DNA from: Nitrospirota bacterium | GTDB lineage: Bacteria > Nitrospirota_A > Leptospirillia > Leptospirillales > Leptospirillaceae | Direction: 5' to 3' | Length of the DNA: 24,969 nt | Assembly: GCA_021795275.1 (NCBI GenBank) | Contig: JAJYPO010000013.1 | Location: forward strand, 1-24,969 | Shown here: positions 1 through 8,522 of the stretch, in pieces | Numbering within the stretch: position 1 is the first letter of the stretch | Layout of the letters: each line of letters opens with the position of its first letter | The notes under the pieces: generated by a model | Seen by the model: only the letters and a program-made list of their open reading frames with translations | Told to the model about the DNA's origin: nothing | Databases searched by the model: none | Made by a program: the position numbers and the translations under genes

Positions 1-35
1 TTTGTCGTTGTAGAGTTAAGAGAAAGAAAAACTCC

Positions 36-932
36 TTGTTGAAATATATCCATTCACAATTGATATTTTTCTTTGTCCGACAAAAGATCGGGCCTGTTTT
101 CACCTTTTCCTTCCTTTTTTTTCTTATCTCGTCAGGGTGCGTCTCCGCCCCGCTTCCCGAAAATCCCCCGCCGCCGCCTCCTCCTCCCCGGAAAATCCTG
201 ATCGACACTCAGGCCTCCAAAGCCGTCAGAGCCCTTCTCCTCGGGCAGGAAAAGAAGGCCCTGCTTCTTGCCAGAACCATCCGGAACAAGCAGGACCGGG
301 AAGCCCTCCTCAATCTGATCCGGCAATGGAGTCTCGATCGCCAAAGCGACACAATCCGGGCAAATTTTTCGGATGGTCATAGAGCCGAAGCGCTGAACCT
401 CCTCCTTGCCCTTAAGGAGAAGAGTCCGGAGAGGTATACAAGTCTTCTTCTCGAAATTCCTCCCGGGACCCTGTCGTGGGTTCTTCACCATGAGATCCAT
501 ACGGATCAGGAAAAGCTTGCGGTCCGGACGATGAAGCTTTTGCAGCCTTTCAAGCGGACCTCTTTTCTTCCGACAATATCGGTGGCCTATAGCCACTGGG
601 GATTCAGGAGGTACTGGCAACATCGATACCGTGCCTCCCTCAATCTTGCCAACCAGGCCCTTAACGCCGATCCGGCAAACAAAAGTGCGATATCCCTGAA
701 AAAGCGGACACTGGCCATTCGGGATTCACTGGTATCTCGCGGATTGGTGGCCTACCGGCACCAGCATCTTCCCAAGGCCATCCGGTTGTGGGAGATGGCC
801 CTGTCCATAGACCCTTCCAATGAAGATACTAAAAATTATATTCTCAAGGCTGAAGAGCTGCTGAAAAAGGTCAAGCATCTTGAAGGCCAGGGGGAACAAC
901 CTTCCATACAGAATCAGGGAGGGAAAAAATAA
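36..932 (+). CDS. TPR-repeat lipoprotein
   Basis: Predicted envelope lipoprotein of 298 residues. The N-terminus is hydrophobic (about residues 10-31) and ends in a lipobox-like ISSGC, placing the lipidated Cys at residue 35. A proline run follows (about residues 42-52) and then a helical body. Two TPR-like units are visible near the C-terminus, around LNLANQALNADPANKSA and LPKAIRLWEMALSIDPSNED, so the likely role is protein-protein scaffolding at a membrane; the partner is unknown. The start is uncertain: TTG at 36 is the first possible start codon, with another TTG next to it and one at 60. The frame stays open to the window edge and no strong ribosome site is seen. The stop lies one base before the ATG of the next gene, so the two are probably co-transcribed. 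The TPR-lipoprotein call is fairly firm; a specific function is not. Confidence 0.75.
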   Translation: MLKYIHSQLIFFFVRQKIGPVFTFSFLFFLISSGCVSAPLPENPPPPPPPPRKILIDTQASKAVRALLLGQEKKALLLARTIRNKQDREALLNLIRQWSLDRQSDTIRANFSDGHRAEALNLLLALKEKSPERYTSLLLEIPPGTLSWVLHHEIHTDQEKLAVRTMKLLQPFKRTSFLPTISVAYSHWGFRRYWQHRYRASLNLANQALNADPANKSAISLKKRTLAIRDSLVSRGLVAYRHQHLPKAIRLWEMALSIDPSNEDTKNYILKAEELLKKVKHLEGQGEQPSIQNQGGKK

Positions 933-933
933 G

Positions 934-1575
934 ATGGAACCTCTCCTCTTTGCTGATTGGTACACTGATCCGTTCTGTTCCTGGAGCTATGCGGCCGAAG
1001 GCCCCATTGGAATATTTCGTCGGCATTTCGGGGAACGCCTCTCATTCCGCTATCGTCTTCTTCCCCTTTACCGGAATATTGATGAGTTTCTTAAACACCA
1101 TGGAATGACCAAACAACAGGAATTTGCCCCCAGAATAGGGAAGGTGTCCCGGGCTACCGGAGTCATCATGAGTCCCAAGGTCTGGGAGACCGGTCAGGCC
1201 CCGCAATCGAGCGAGGAATGCTGCCTCTTTGCGGAAGCGGCCCTTCTTGCGGATCCCGTAAAAGGGGGAACCTTCCTGTCACGTCTCAGGGAGCTTGCCT
1301 TTCTCGAAGGCCGCAATATCGGAAATCCGGATGTTCTCCTCGAAACAGCCATCGCGCTCGGCCTCGACAGAGGGAGACTCGAAGAGTTCCTTCGCTCCGG
1401 AGCTGCGATGGCAGCACTCTCAGAGGATCAGGAGAAGGCCCGGTCGGAAGGGGTGACTGTCCGTCCGACCCTGATCATGACAAACTCCGAAGGGGACAGG
1501 GTTTTCATTGGTGGCCTCCGGAATCCGGACCTTTTCATCCTTGCCGGGGAATCCCTGATTCGGGAGGCCTCATGA
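934..1575 (+). CDS. DsbA-fold (thioredoxin-like) protein, CxxS active site
   Basis: This 213-residue protein resembles the DsbA/FrnE/SpxH group of thioredoxin-fold proteins. The N-terminal strand runs into DPFCSWSYA, which sits where the family has CPWC. Cys15 is kept but the second Cys is Ser18, giving CSWS. The C-terminal part has the cis-proline region ([10 protein letters not shown]) followed by an IGGL segment, as expected for the fold. There is no signal peptide, so it is probably cytoplasmic. ATG at 934 is chosen because an AGGGAGGG ribosome site ends 10 bases upstream; a longer reading from 880 would overlap the lipoprotein gene. The stop overlaps purE by four bases (ATGA). A CxxS site suggests an isomerase, glutathione-transfer or adaptor role rather than dithiol oxidation, but this is inference. 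A 2-hydroxychromene-2-carboxylate isomerase-type protein is an alternative. Confidence 0.75.
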   Translation: MEPLLFADWYTDPFCSWSYAAEGPIGIFRRHFGERLSFRYRLLPLYRNIDEFLKHHGMTKQQEFAPRIGKVSRATGVIMSPKVWETGQAPQSSEECCLFAEAALLADPVKGGTFLSRLRELAFLEGRNIGNPDVLLETAIALGLDRGRLEEFLRSGAAMAALSEDQEKARSEGVTVRPTLIMTNSEGDRVFIGGLRNPDLFILAGESLIREAS

Positions 1576-2063
1576 CCCCTCCCGTCGTCGGAATCATCAT
1601 GGGAAGCCAGAGTGATTGGGAAACGATGAGGCATGCTTCTGAAATTCTTGAAGAGTTTTCCGTTCCCCATGAATGTCGGGTTGTTTCGGCCCACAGGACT
1701 CCTCTCGAGATGGTGGAATATGCCCAGACGGCCGAGAGCCGAGGAATAAGAGTCATCATCGCCGGAGCCGGCGGAGCGGCCCATCTTCCCGGTATGGTGG
1801 CCTCCCTGACCCCCCTTCCCGTCCTTGGGGTCCCGGTTCCCTCCCTCCACCTCGGCGGAATTGATTCCCTTTACTCCATCGTCCAGATGCCGAAGGGAAT
1901 CCCTGTGGCCACCTTTGCGATCGGCAAGGCCGGGGCGGCAAACGCCGGTCTTTTTTCCGTTTCCCTTCTGGCCGTTTCCGACGCCAGACTTCTTGAGAGA
2001 ATCCAGAAATATCGGGAAGGTCTTGTGGAAAAAGTCCACGGAATGACCCTTCCGCCGGCCTGA
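1572..2063 (+). CDS. purE: N5-carboxyaminoimidazole ribonucleotide mutase
   Basis: PurE converts N5-CAIR to CAIR in de novo purine synthesis, in the cytoplasm. The 163-residue length is typical for class I PurE. Family motifs are clear: GSQSDWETM near the N-terminus for phosphate binding, SAHRTP in the middle with the conserved His, and [10 protein letters not shown] in the active-site loop. ATG at 1572 overlaps the stop of the upstream gene as ATGA and is preceded by GGGAGG, so translation is probably coupled. PurK follows 12 bases later, which supports the bacterial two-step route (PurK then PurE) rather than direct AIR carboxylation. An in-frame upstream extension to 1218 is an artefact that would run inside the DsbA-fold gene. 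Confidence 0.96.
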   Translation: MTPPVVGIIMGSQSDWETMRHASEILEEFSVPHECRVVSAHRTPLEMVEYAQTAESRGIRVIIAGAGGAAHLPGMVASLTPLPVLGVPVPSLHLGGIDSLYSIVQMPKGIPVATFAIGKAGAANAGLFSVSLLAVSDARLLERIQKYREGLVEKVHGMTLPPA

Positions 2064-2075
2064 GGGTCTTTCGCT

Positions 2076-3260
2076 GTGTTGCTGCCGGGAAGCATGCTAG
2101 GTGTCCTCGGGGGAGGACAGCTTGGGCTGATGTTTGCACTGGCGGCCCGGAGAATGGGTTACCTGACGACCGTCGTCGATCCGGATCCCCATTCACCCGC
2201 CTTCGGGGTGGCCGATCGTAAACTTGTGGGGTCCTATAAGGATCCGGAGATTCTCTCCGAACTCACAACAACCTGTCATGCGGTGACAACCGAATTTGAA
2301 AATGTTCCCGCCACCTCCCTCGCCTTTCTCGAAAAATCTCTTACAGTTCGTCCTTCCTCCCGATCAGTCGAAACATGTCAGGACCGGATTCTGGAAAAAA
2401 CATTTCTCAGGGAGCAGGGATTCGAGACAGCCCCATTTCTTGTGATCAAAGATGGGAAGATTCCCTCGCCGGATTCATTGGTTCCCATGCTGCCCGGGAT
2501 TCTCAAGGCGAGCCGGGAAGGCTACGATGGAAAGGGGCAATGGGTGGTCTCCTCCCCGGAGGAGATATCCCGTTTGATCGGAGACAGGAGCGGTCCCTTC
2601 GTCCTTGAAAAAAAACTCGACCTCAAGGCTGAATTCTCTGTCGTCCTGGCCCGCGGACAGGATGGTCAGACTGCCATCTATCCTGTGGCTGAAAACATCC
2701 ATGAATCGGGGATTCTCCATATCTCGGCTGTCCCCGCAGGGATTTCGGCGGACCTCGCAGAAAAGATCAGGGCCGTCGCCGAAAACATTGCCAAAAGGCT
2801 CGAGTATACAGGGGTTCTTTCAGTCGAATTTTTTCTGGCCGATCAAGGCCGCCTTTATGTTAATGAACTGGCTCCGCGGCCCCACAACAGCGGTCACTAT
2901 ACCATTGACGGTTGTGTGGCGAGCCAGTTCGATCAGCATGTCCGCGCCCTTACCGGTCTTCCGCTGGCCTCAACCCTTCTCCTCTCCCCCTGTGCGATGG
3001 GGAATCTTCTGGGTGATCTCTGGCTGGAAAATTCTCCTCCCCCACTTCAGACCATCCTGTCCCACCCTTCGGCCAAACTTTATCTTTACGGGAAAACAAA
3101 TCCCCGACCAGGGCGGAAAATGGGCCATTTTACCGTTCTCGGGAACACGGTCCACGAGGCAACCCACATCGCCCGTTCAATGCTGGCGACCCTTTCCGGG
3201 GCCGTTTCACAGCAAGAATCCGCGCAGGAAACGGTTGAAAAAAATATGCATCTGCAGTAA
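2076..3260 (+). CDS. purK: N5-carboxyaminoimidazole ribonucleotide synthase
   Basis: PurK uses ATP and bicarbonate to carboxylate AIR to N5-CAIR, the substrate of PurE encoded just upstream. The protein is an ATP-grasp enzyme of 394 residues. Visible motifs are the N-terminal GVLGGGQLG nucleotide-fold loop, TEFENVP, the ATP-grasp KASREGYDGKGQ, ENIHESGILH, and the catalytic NELAPRPHNSGHYTIDGC segment followed by SQFDQHVRALTG. GTG at 2076 is chosen because GAGGG ends nine bases before it. TTG at 2079 and ATG at 2094 (starting MLGVLGGGQ) are possible alternatives, and the last would match the shorter N-terminus of many homologues. It is the last gene of the lipoprotein-dsbA-purE-purK group; 110 non-coding bases follow. 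Confidence 0.95.
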   Translation: MLLPGSMLGVLGGGQLGLMFALAARRMGYLTTVVDPDPHSPAFGVADRKLVGSYKDPEILSELTTTCHAVTTEFENVPATSLAFLEKSLTVRPSSRSVETCQDRILEKTFLREQGFETAPFLVIKDGKIPSPDSLVPMLPGILKASREGYDGKGQWVVSSPEEISRLIGDRSGPFVLEKKLDLKAEFSVVLARGQDGQTAIYPVAENIHESGILHISAVPAGISADLAEKIRAVAENIAKRLEYTGVLSVEFFLADQGRLYVNELAPRPHNSGHYTIDGCVASQFDQHVRALTGLPLASTLLLSPCAMGNLLGDLWLENSPPPLQTILSHPSAKLYLYGKTNPRPGRKMGHFTVLGNTVHEATHIARSMLATLSGAVSQQESAQETVEKNMHLQ

Positions 3261-3274
3261 AATCATTTAGTTTT

Positions 3275-3298
3275 GATGGGTTTCATCCATCGGATTTT
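3275..3298 (+). terminator. weak candidate terminator after purK
   Basis: A short hairpin, GATGG and CCATC around a 7-base loop, is followed by GGATTTTA. The stem has only five base pairs and the T run is short. A second small hairpin (CCCGA, AATA, TCGGG) lies at 3323-3336. The interval probably separates the pur group from the NuoF-like group, but the terminator call is weak. Confidence 0.25.
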
Positions 3299-3370
3299 AA
3301 AGGGGATTTTATTCCTTAGCCTCCCGAAATATCGGGTCCGACTCCGACCCCAATAGGTAAGGGTTTGACG

Positions 3371-4696
3371 ATGGATATGTTTTTCATGGAGGGGCCCGAT
3401 CCGGTTTTGACAAGATCAGACCTGATCAGGGATCCCTCCCTTTCATCCTATGAAAAGGCTGGTGGGTACCGTGGTCTGAGACGCGCCCTCTCCGGACTTT
3501 CCCCCTCCGATGTGATCGAGGAAATCAAGAGCTCTGGTCTCCGGGGACGGGGAGGTTCAGGTTTCCCGACCGCCCTCAAATGGGAAAAGGTCGCAAACCA
3601 CCGCGTTCCTGTCCGCTATGTTGTCGCCAATGGAAGCGAAGGCGAACCCGGAAGTCACAAGGATCACTTTCTGATCTCCCGCTCCCCCCACCAGATCCTG
3701 GAGGGAATGATCCTCGCCTCGTATGCCGTCGGAGCTTCCCAAGCCTATCTCTTCGTAAAGGAAAGCTTTCCGGAAGGTATCAGCCTTCTTCAGAACGCCA
3801 GGCGGGAGGCTCTCTCAGCCGGACTTCTCGGAAATAACATCCTGGGGACGGGATTTTCTCTTGATATCGTGATTTTTATCGGACCGGCGGCCTACATTGC
3901 CGGCGAGGAAACAGCTCTTCTCGAGGCCCTTGAGGGGAGGCCCCCCCGGCCCCGGCCCAAACCCCCCTTTTACCCTACCGAAATGGGACTTTTCCGGAAG
4001 CCTACGGTCGTCAACAATGTCGAGACCTACGCCCATGTCGCCAGGATTCTGGCCGACGGTCCTTCCCGGTTCCGGGAGAGGGGAACCCAGAAGAGCCCGG
4101 GAACCATGATTTTCTCCGTTTCGGGGTCCGTGGTCCGTCCCGTTCTCGTGGAGCTTCCGTTAGGATTTCCTCTCCGCCGACTGCTGGAAGACTATGCCGG
4201 AGGTCCCCTTCCAGGGGAAAACTTTCAGTGCTTTTTTACGGGAGGCCCCTCCTTTGGCATTCTGACGGCAAAGGAAATCGATACCCCTCTGGAATATGAT
4301 GCTCTCCGTGCCAAGGGAACGGGCCTCGGATCGGCAGGGATCATCGTGCTGGGATCGGGAGACTGTCCGGTAGCCACCTCCCGGGAATTTGCCCTTTTTT
4401 ATGAAAAGGGGTCGTGTGGACAGTGCCCTCCCTGTCGTCTGGGAACGGAGTCTCTGCACGGACTCCTCGAAGAGGTCGAGGCAGGTAAGGGCTCTTTGCA
4501 GACCCTCGACAGGATTCGGAGGGTGGCCGAGATGATCAAGGGCCGGGGAAACTGTGGGCTGATCACAGCTTCTGCCTATATGGTCCAATCCCTTCTCCAG
4601 CACTTCCCTGCCCTTCTCGAGGCTCACCTTGGAAAGGGAGTCCGGCCAGAAGGCGAGCGCATCCCTTGTTGGCATTACGACCGCTTTGTCGGTTAG
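3371..4696 (+). CDS. NuoF-like NADH-binding FMN/4Fe-4S subunit (51-kDa type)
   Basis: The 441-residue protein belongs to the NuoF/HoxF/HydB family, which passes electrons from NAD(P)H through FMN to a 4Fe-4S cluster. The FMN/NADH region is visible as GRGGSGFPTALKW (residues 59-71), NGSEGEPGSHKD (87-98) and AYIAGEETALLEALEG. The cluster ligands are C349, C352, C355 (CGQCPPC) and C395. The usual NADEMEPG loop reads NGSEGEPG, so an Asp commonly found in NuoF is Ser here, suggesting a divergent subfamily. ATG at 3371 is chosen over TTG at 3365 because TAAGGG lies seven bases upstream. A 2Fe-2S ferredoxin gene follows, but no NuoE, NuoG or membrane complex I gene is nearby. It is more likely a soluble NAD(P)H/ferredoxin module than part of respiratory complex I; its partner enzyme is unknown. 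Confidence 0.88.
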   Translation: MDMFFMEGPDPVLTRSDLIRDPSLSSYEKAGGYRGLRRALSGLSPSDVIEEIKSSGLRGRGGSGFPTALKWEKVANHRVPVRYVVANGSEGEPGSHKDHFLISRSPHQILEGMILASYAVGASQAYLFVKESFPEGISLLQNARREALSAGLLGNNILGTGFSLDIVIFIGPAAYIAGEETALLEALEGRPPRPRPKPPFYPTEMGLFRKPTVVNNVETYAHVARILADGPSRFRERGTQKSPGTMIFSVSGSVVRPVLVELPLGFPLRRLLEDYAGGPLPGENFQCFFTGGPSFGILTAKEIDTPLEYDALRAKGTGLGSAGIIVLGSGDCPVATSREFALFYEKGSCGQCPPCRLGTESLHGLLEEVEAGKGSLQTLDRIRRVAEMIKGRGNCGLITASAYMVQSLLQHFPALLEAHLGKGVRPEGERIPCWHYDRFVG

Positions 4697-4736
4697 GCCC
4701 TTGCAAACATTTTTCCAGAGACTGACATGAGGCCTT

Positions 4737-5051
4737 ATGAAAAAAAAGATACCGGTCGACCATCACCTTCTCTTTTGCACCGGTAACAAGTGCATGGGAA
4801 AAGGCAGCGAAGACCTGAAAATTCTCGCCCAGAACATCCGTGACCAGTCACCGGACCTCTCGACGCTTCTTGTCACCAAGATGGGCTGTCTCAAACAGTG
4901 CGAGTCCGGCCCAATGGCCGCTCTCTATCCGGAAGGCTGCTGGTTTTCTGATATGAACACCAGCCGGACGGTGAAACTGTTGGATCAGATTCGGGAAGGA
5001 CAACCTCCGCTTCCCGAAAATCTTTTCTTTGTTCTGGAAAACGCTGACTAA
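4737..5051 (+). CDS. thioredoxin-like 2Fe-2S ferredoxin
   Basis: A 104-residue protein with the cysteine pattern of thioredoxin-like 2Fe-2S ferredoxins: C14 and C19 (FCTGNKC, C-x4-C), then C51 and C55 (GCLKQC, C-x3-C). The second pair is followed by ESGPMAALYPEGCWF, the typical loop of this family and of the NuoE C-terminal domain. It lacks the helical N-terminal domain of NuoE. The ribosome site TGAGG ends four bases before the ATG, and the gene starts 40 bases after the NuoF-like gene. In NuoE/NuoF pairs such a domain carries a 2Fe-2S cluster beside the FMN subunit, so this small protein probably plays that part as a separate polypeptide (inference). Confidence 0.88.
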   Translation: MKKKIPVDHHLLFCTGNKCMGKGSEDLKILAQNIRDQSPDLSTLLVTKMGCLKQCESGPMAALYPEGCWFSDMNTSRTVKLLDQIREGQPPLPENLFFVLENAD

Positions 5052-5070
5052 TCCATCTGAAAGGACCCCC

Positions 5071-5832
5071 ATGGCTTACCGAATTCGGAAAAAACCCGTT
5101 CAGGACAGCACTCCGGAACCTCCTCCGCCGTCTGCTTCCCCTTCCCGTTCCATATCCTCTTTTTCGGTCTCGGGGCCGTCCAAAAATATCTGGGGATTCG
5201 CCGGTGCGATCTTGCTCGTGCTCCTGATCGGAACCGGGGTGGTCTACCATATCCATTCTGACAAGGTCAAAACAGAAGCCGCTGCGGCGGCGGTCGAAAC
5301 CAAGGCAGAACAGCTTTATTCCCGGGGCCAGCAGAGCAATGGGCCCGAACTTGGACAGGCCAAGAAACTCTTCGAAGAGGTCATGGAAAAATTCAAGGAT
5401 ACGAAATCGGCGAGGATTGCCCCTCTTTTTCTTGCCTCGATCGAAAACATCCAGACCCCCGGAAACTCCGCCAAGGCCCTGGCCTGGCTTCACCAGGGTC
5501 TGGACATGAATGCCGGCAACATGAAGCTTCTGCCTTTTTACTACGAAAGCATGGGAGTCACGCTCATGTCCGCACACCAGTACGACCAGGCCCTGGCGAT
5601 GTTCCAGAAGGTCATCGATTTCCCGGAGAAGATCCTGGCTGATGCGGCCCTTTTCAATATCGGAAAGATTTATGAAACATTGAATCAGCCGGCCCTGGCG
5701 ATCGTCAACTACAAAAAGCTGGTCAAAGAGTTTCCGAGTTCTCCCTGGGCAGCGGAATCCGAGCCCTATCTCATGAAAAACGGGATCACCCCACCGGCGA
5801 CCACCTCTGCGGCGCCCGTCGTTCCCAAATAG
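5071..5832 (+). CDS. membrane-anchored TPR protein
   Basis: A 253-residue protein with a basic, proline/serine-rich cytoplasmic N-terminus (residues 1-38), one transmembrane helix (about 40-60, ending GTGVVYH) and a helical C-terminal domain of TPR-like repeats. Examples are the stretches around QYDQALAMFQKVIDFPEKI and QPALAIVNYKKLVKEFPSSPW. The layout is like YfgM-type SecYEG accessory proteins and other TPR_21-like proteins, but I see nothing diagnostic. ATG at 5071 is chosen because AAGGA lies six bases upstream; a reading from 5029 would overlap the ferredoxin gene. It is 19 bases from the ferredoxin stop, so probably co-transcribed, though a shared function with the redox pair is not evident. 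The C-terminal tail is Ala/Thr/Pro-rich and disordered-looking. Confidence 0.75.
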   Translation: MAYRIRKKPVQDSTPEPPPPSASPSRSISSFSVSGPSKNIWGFAGAILLVLLIGTGVVYHIHSDKVKTEAAAAAVETKAEQLYSRGQQSNGPELGQAKKLFEEVMEKFKDTKSARIAPLFLASIENIQTPGNSAKALAWLHQGLDMNAGNMKLLPFYYESMGVTLMSAHQYDQALAMFQKVIDFPEKILADAALFNIGKIYETLNQPALAIVNYKKLVKEFPSSPWAAESEPYLMKNGITPPATTSAAPVVPK

Positions 5833-5905
5833 AGAGGCCAGGGTCGGAAAAATTGTAACAAACCCCGGGAGCTGCCGCTCTCCGGCATTCTCCCTTCATT
5901 CTGGA

Positions 5906-6973
5906 ATGGACAACATGGTCGAAGCGATCTGGACAGTCAGAAAAGACAACGGATTTACGGAAGTCCACCTCATAGATCAACGGCTCCTGCCATCCCGAGA
6001 GGTCATCGTGAGCTGTCGGACCCACAGGGAGATGGCGGAGGCCATAAGGGAGATGGTTGTCCGCGGAGCTCCCGCCATCGGGATTTCGGCGGCCTTCGGG
6101 ATGGCACTGGGAGCCCAGGAACTCGAGAAGGTGACCGATCCCGAAGAATTCAGGAAAAAGATGGAGGAGACCGAACGGATCATCGCCGCCACCCGCCCCA
6201 CTGCGGTCAACCTTTTCTGGGCCTTGTCCCGGATGAAGCCCCTCTGGACGGAAGTGGCCTCTCTGGCACCGGGGGAACGGACGGCGACCCTTTTTCTTGA
6301 AGCCCAGGCCATCAAAGAGGACGATGTCCAACGAAACCGGAAAATCGGCGCCTTTGGACAGGCCCTTCTCCCGGATTCAGCGACGGTTCTGACCCACTGC
6401 AATGCAGGGGCACTGGCCACCGGAGGATACGGAACGGCTCTGGGCGTGATCCGGGGAGCGGTCGAGGCCGGAAAGTCTGTCAAGGTCTTTGCCGACGAGA
6501 CACGCCCCTACCTTCAGGGAGCCCGGCTTACCGCCTATGAACTGGCTTCTGACAACATTCCCGTGACACTGATCACCGATTCGATGGCGGCCATGGTCAT
6601 GGCCCAGGGAAAGGTGAACGCCGTTATCGTGGGTGCCGACCGCATTGCCGCCAACGGTGACACAGCGAACAAGATCGGCACATACGGCCTCGCCGTCCTG
6701 GCCCGGGAGCACGGGATTCCGTTTTATGTGGCAGCCCCGTTCTCCACGATTGACCCTGCCACTCCCACCGGAAGTATGATCCCGATCGAAGAGCGCTCCT
6801 CCCGGGAGGTCACCCACGCTGGTGAAATGCGTATGGCCCCGGAAGGAATTTCTGTATTCAATCCGGCCTTCGATGTCACTCCGGCCCGCTATATCACGGC
6901 GATCATCACCGAAAAAGGAGTTTTCTCCCCGGAGGATCTCTCCCGTCATCTCGGACAGGCCGCGGAACTATAA
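5906..6973 (+). CDS. mtnA: S-methyl-5-thioribose-1-phosphate isomerase
   Basis: MtnA isomerises methylthioribose-1-phosphate to methylthioribulose-1-phosphate in methionine salvage. The 355-residue length is normal. Conserved blocks are VRGAPAIG near the N-terminus, THCNAGALATGGYGTALG holding the catalytic Cys (C165), ETRPYLQGARLTAYEL, and GADRIAANGDTANKIGTY holding the catalytic Asp (D245). The family is related to eIF2B subunits, but the CNAGALAT and GADRIAANGD motifs favour MtnA. ATG at 5906 is used; ATG at 5915 (starting MVEAIW) is an equally possible start and matches many homologues. No other methionine-salvage gene lies in the window. The 73 bases upstream hold a small GC hairpin near 5863-5884 but no recognised riboswitch. 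Confidence 0.94.
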   Translation: MDNMVEAIWTVRKDNGFTEVHLIDQRLLPSREVIVSCRTHREMAEAIREMVVRGAPAIGISAAFGMALGAQELEKVTDPEEFRKKMEETERIIAATRPTAVNLFWALSRMKPLWTEVASLAPGERTATLFLEAQAIKEDDVQRNRKIGAFGQALLPDSATVLTHCNAGALATGGYGTALGVIRGAVEAGKSVKVFADETRPYLQGARLTAYELASDNIPVTLITDSMAAMVMAQGKVNAVIVGADRIAANGDTANKIGTYGLAVLAREHGIPFYVAAPFSTIDPATPTGSMIPIEERSSREVTHAGEMRMAPEGISVFNPAFDVTPARYITAIITEKGVFSPEDLSRHLGQAAEL

Positions 6974-6995
6974 CCCCTAAAGAAAGATCGGACCA

Positions 6996-8522
6996 TTGAA
7001 CCAGAAAATCCCGTCACATCCCTCCGGCCCTCTTGAACAAAGCGAACATGAACGGGTCCGCCGCCAGAAGCGGGACCAGCTTCTTTTTCGGGGGATCGAC
7101 CCTTATGGGGCCCCATTCCCCGGTCGCGAGACGGTGGCCTCTCTTCGGGAAAGGACGGGGGGGCTGACGCCTGACACTCTCCCTGAGCCGGCCCCCACCG
7201 CACGAATCGCCGGCCGGATCGTCCTCTTCCGAAAATTCGGAAAGGCCTTCTTCGCCACCCTCCAGGACGAGGGGGAGCGATTCCAGATTTACGTCCGGGC
7301 CGATCTTTTGGGAGAGGACTATGCCAATCTCGCCGATTCCCTGGACCTGGGGGACATTGTTGGTGTCGAAGGCGTTTTCTTCTTCACCAAGACCGGGGAA
7401 CCGACCATTTCGGTTAATGCTCTGGTCCTCCTGGCAAAATCCGTCCGTCCCCTTCCGGACAAGTGGCACGGCCTCATCGACCAGGAGGCCCGGTATCGCC
7501 AGCGGTATGTGGATTTGATCGTCTCGCCCGAGACACACCGGATCTTCGTCACCCGTTCGACGATCGTCCGTTTCATCAGAAACTTCATGGACGGACAAGG
7601 GTTTATAGAGGTCGAAACGCCCATGATGCAGCCCACTCCGGGAGGCGCCCTGGCCCGGCCATTCTCGACACATCACAATGCCCTGGATATCGAACTCTAC
7701 CTGCGCATCGCCCCCGAACTCTATCTGAAACGCCTGATAGTGGGCGGCATGACCCGGGTCTATGAAATCAACCGGAACTTCCGGAACGAGGGAGTCAGCA
7801 CCCGCCACAACCCCGAGTTCACGATGATGGAGTTCTATGCCGCTTATGCCTCCTACGAGGACCTCATGGCTCTGACTGAAACCCTCCTTTCTTCTCTCGC
7901 CCGGGAGGTCATCGGGTCGGTCGAGATCCCCTTCGGAGAGCACCGGATCTCCCTCTCTCCCCCTTTTCGGCGGATCTCCTATCTTGACGCCATTGGAGAG
8001 GCCTTTGCCCTCTCCCCGGAGGACTTCTTCAATGACGATCGCCTTCAGTCAGTCATCCGGACCCATGGCCTCCCCGTTCCGGAACCCCGTCCGGGAAAAC
8101 CCTACATCGCCGATCTTCTGAACATCCTCTTCGAGGAGGCCATCGAGCCGACGCTCATCCAGCCGACCTTCGTGACCGGCTATCCCAAGGCCATCTCCCC
8201 TCTGGCGAGGTCTTCACAGGCTGATCCCGAGGTGACCGACCGGTTCGAGCTTTTTGTGGGAGGAATCGAGCTTGCCAACGGTTTCAACGAGTTGAACGAT
8301 CCTGATGAACAGCTCCGGCGTTTTCTCTCCCAGCAGGAATCCCGACTCTCGGGGGATCTTGAGGCTCCTCCGCCCGACTATGACTATGTCAGGGCCCTTG
8401 AAGTCGGCCTCCCCCCAACGGCTGGAGAGGGGATCGGAATCGATCGGCTTGTCATGCTGCTCACCAACCGGACCTCGATCCGGGATGTCCTGCTCTTTCC
8501 GCTCCTTCGGCCGGAAGCATGA
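6996..8522 (+). CDS. lysS: lysyl-tRNA synthetase, class II
   Basis: LysS charges tRNA-Lys. The 508-residue protein has an N-terminal OB-fold anticodon-binding domain (about residues 65-170, from ARIAGRIVLFRKFGKAFFATLQD) and the class II catalytic core. Motif 1 is FIEVETPMMQPTPGGALARPF, motif 2 runs through EINRNFRNEGVSTRHNPEFTMMEFY in two overlapping blocks, and motif 3 is GEGIGIDRLVMLLTN near the C-terminus. The start is TTG at 6996, preceded by a poor ribosome site (CGGA). No ATG or GTG lies nearby, and the N-terminal helix (HERVRRQKRDQLLFRGIDPYG) fits the family, so the start is plausible. It begins 22 bases after mtnA. Its TGA overlaps the next ATG as ATGA, linking it to the Lol genes, an arrangement common in Gram-negative genomes. 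Confidence 0.97.
   Translation: MNQKIPSHPSGPLEQSEHERVRRQKRDQLLFRGIDPYGAPFPGRETVASLRERTGGLTPDTLPEPAPTARIAGRIVLFRKFGKAFFATLQDEGERFQIYVRADLLGEDYANLADSLDLGDIVGVEGVFFFTKTGEPTISVNALVLLAKSVRPLPDKWHGLIDQEARYRQRYVDLIVSPETHRIFVTRSTIVRFIRNFMDGQGFIEVETPMMQPTPGGALARPFSTHHNALDIELYLRIAPELYLKRLIVGGMTRVYEINRNFRNEGVSTRHNPEFTMMEFYAAYASYEDLMALTETLLSSLAREVIGSVEIPFGEHRISLSPPFRRISYLDAIGEAFALSPEDFFNDDRLQSVIRTHGLPVPEPRPGKPYIADLLNILFEEAIEPTLIQPTFVTGYPKAISPLARSSQADPEVTDRFELFVGGIELANGFNELNDPDEQLRRFLSQQESRLSGDLEAPPPDYDYVRALEVGLPPTAGEGIGIDRLVMLLTNRTSIRDVLLFPLLRPEA

Noticed and set aside
3332..3350. tRNA T-arm-like sequence (TCGG ... CCGA) upstream of the NuoF-like gene
   Set aside because: The loop lacks the TTCRA pattern, and no acceptor, anticodon or D arm can be found around it.
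7014..7943. 309-codon open frame opposite lysS
   Set aside because: lysS is certain from its motifs; the antisense frame shows no domain or ribosome site.
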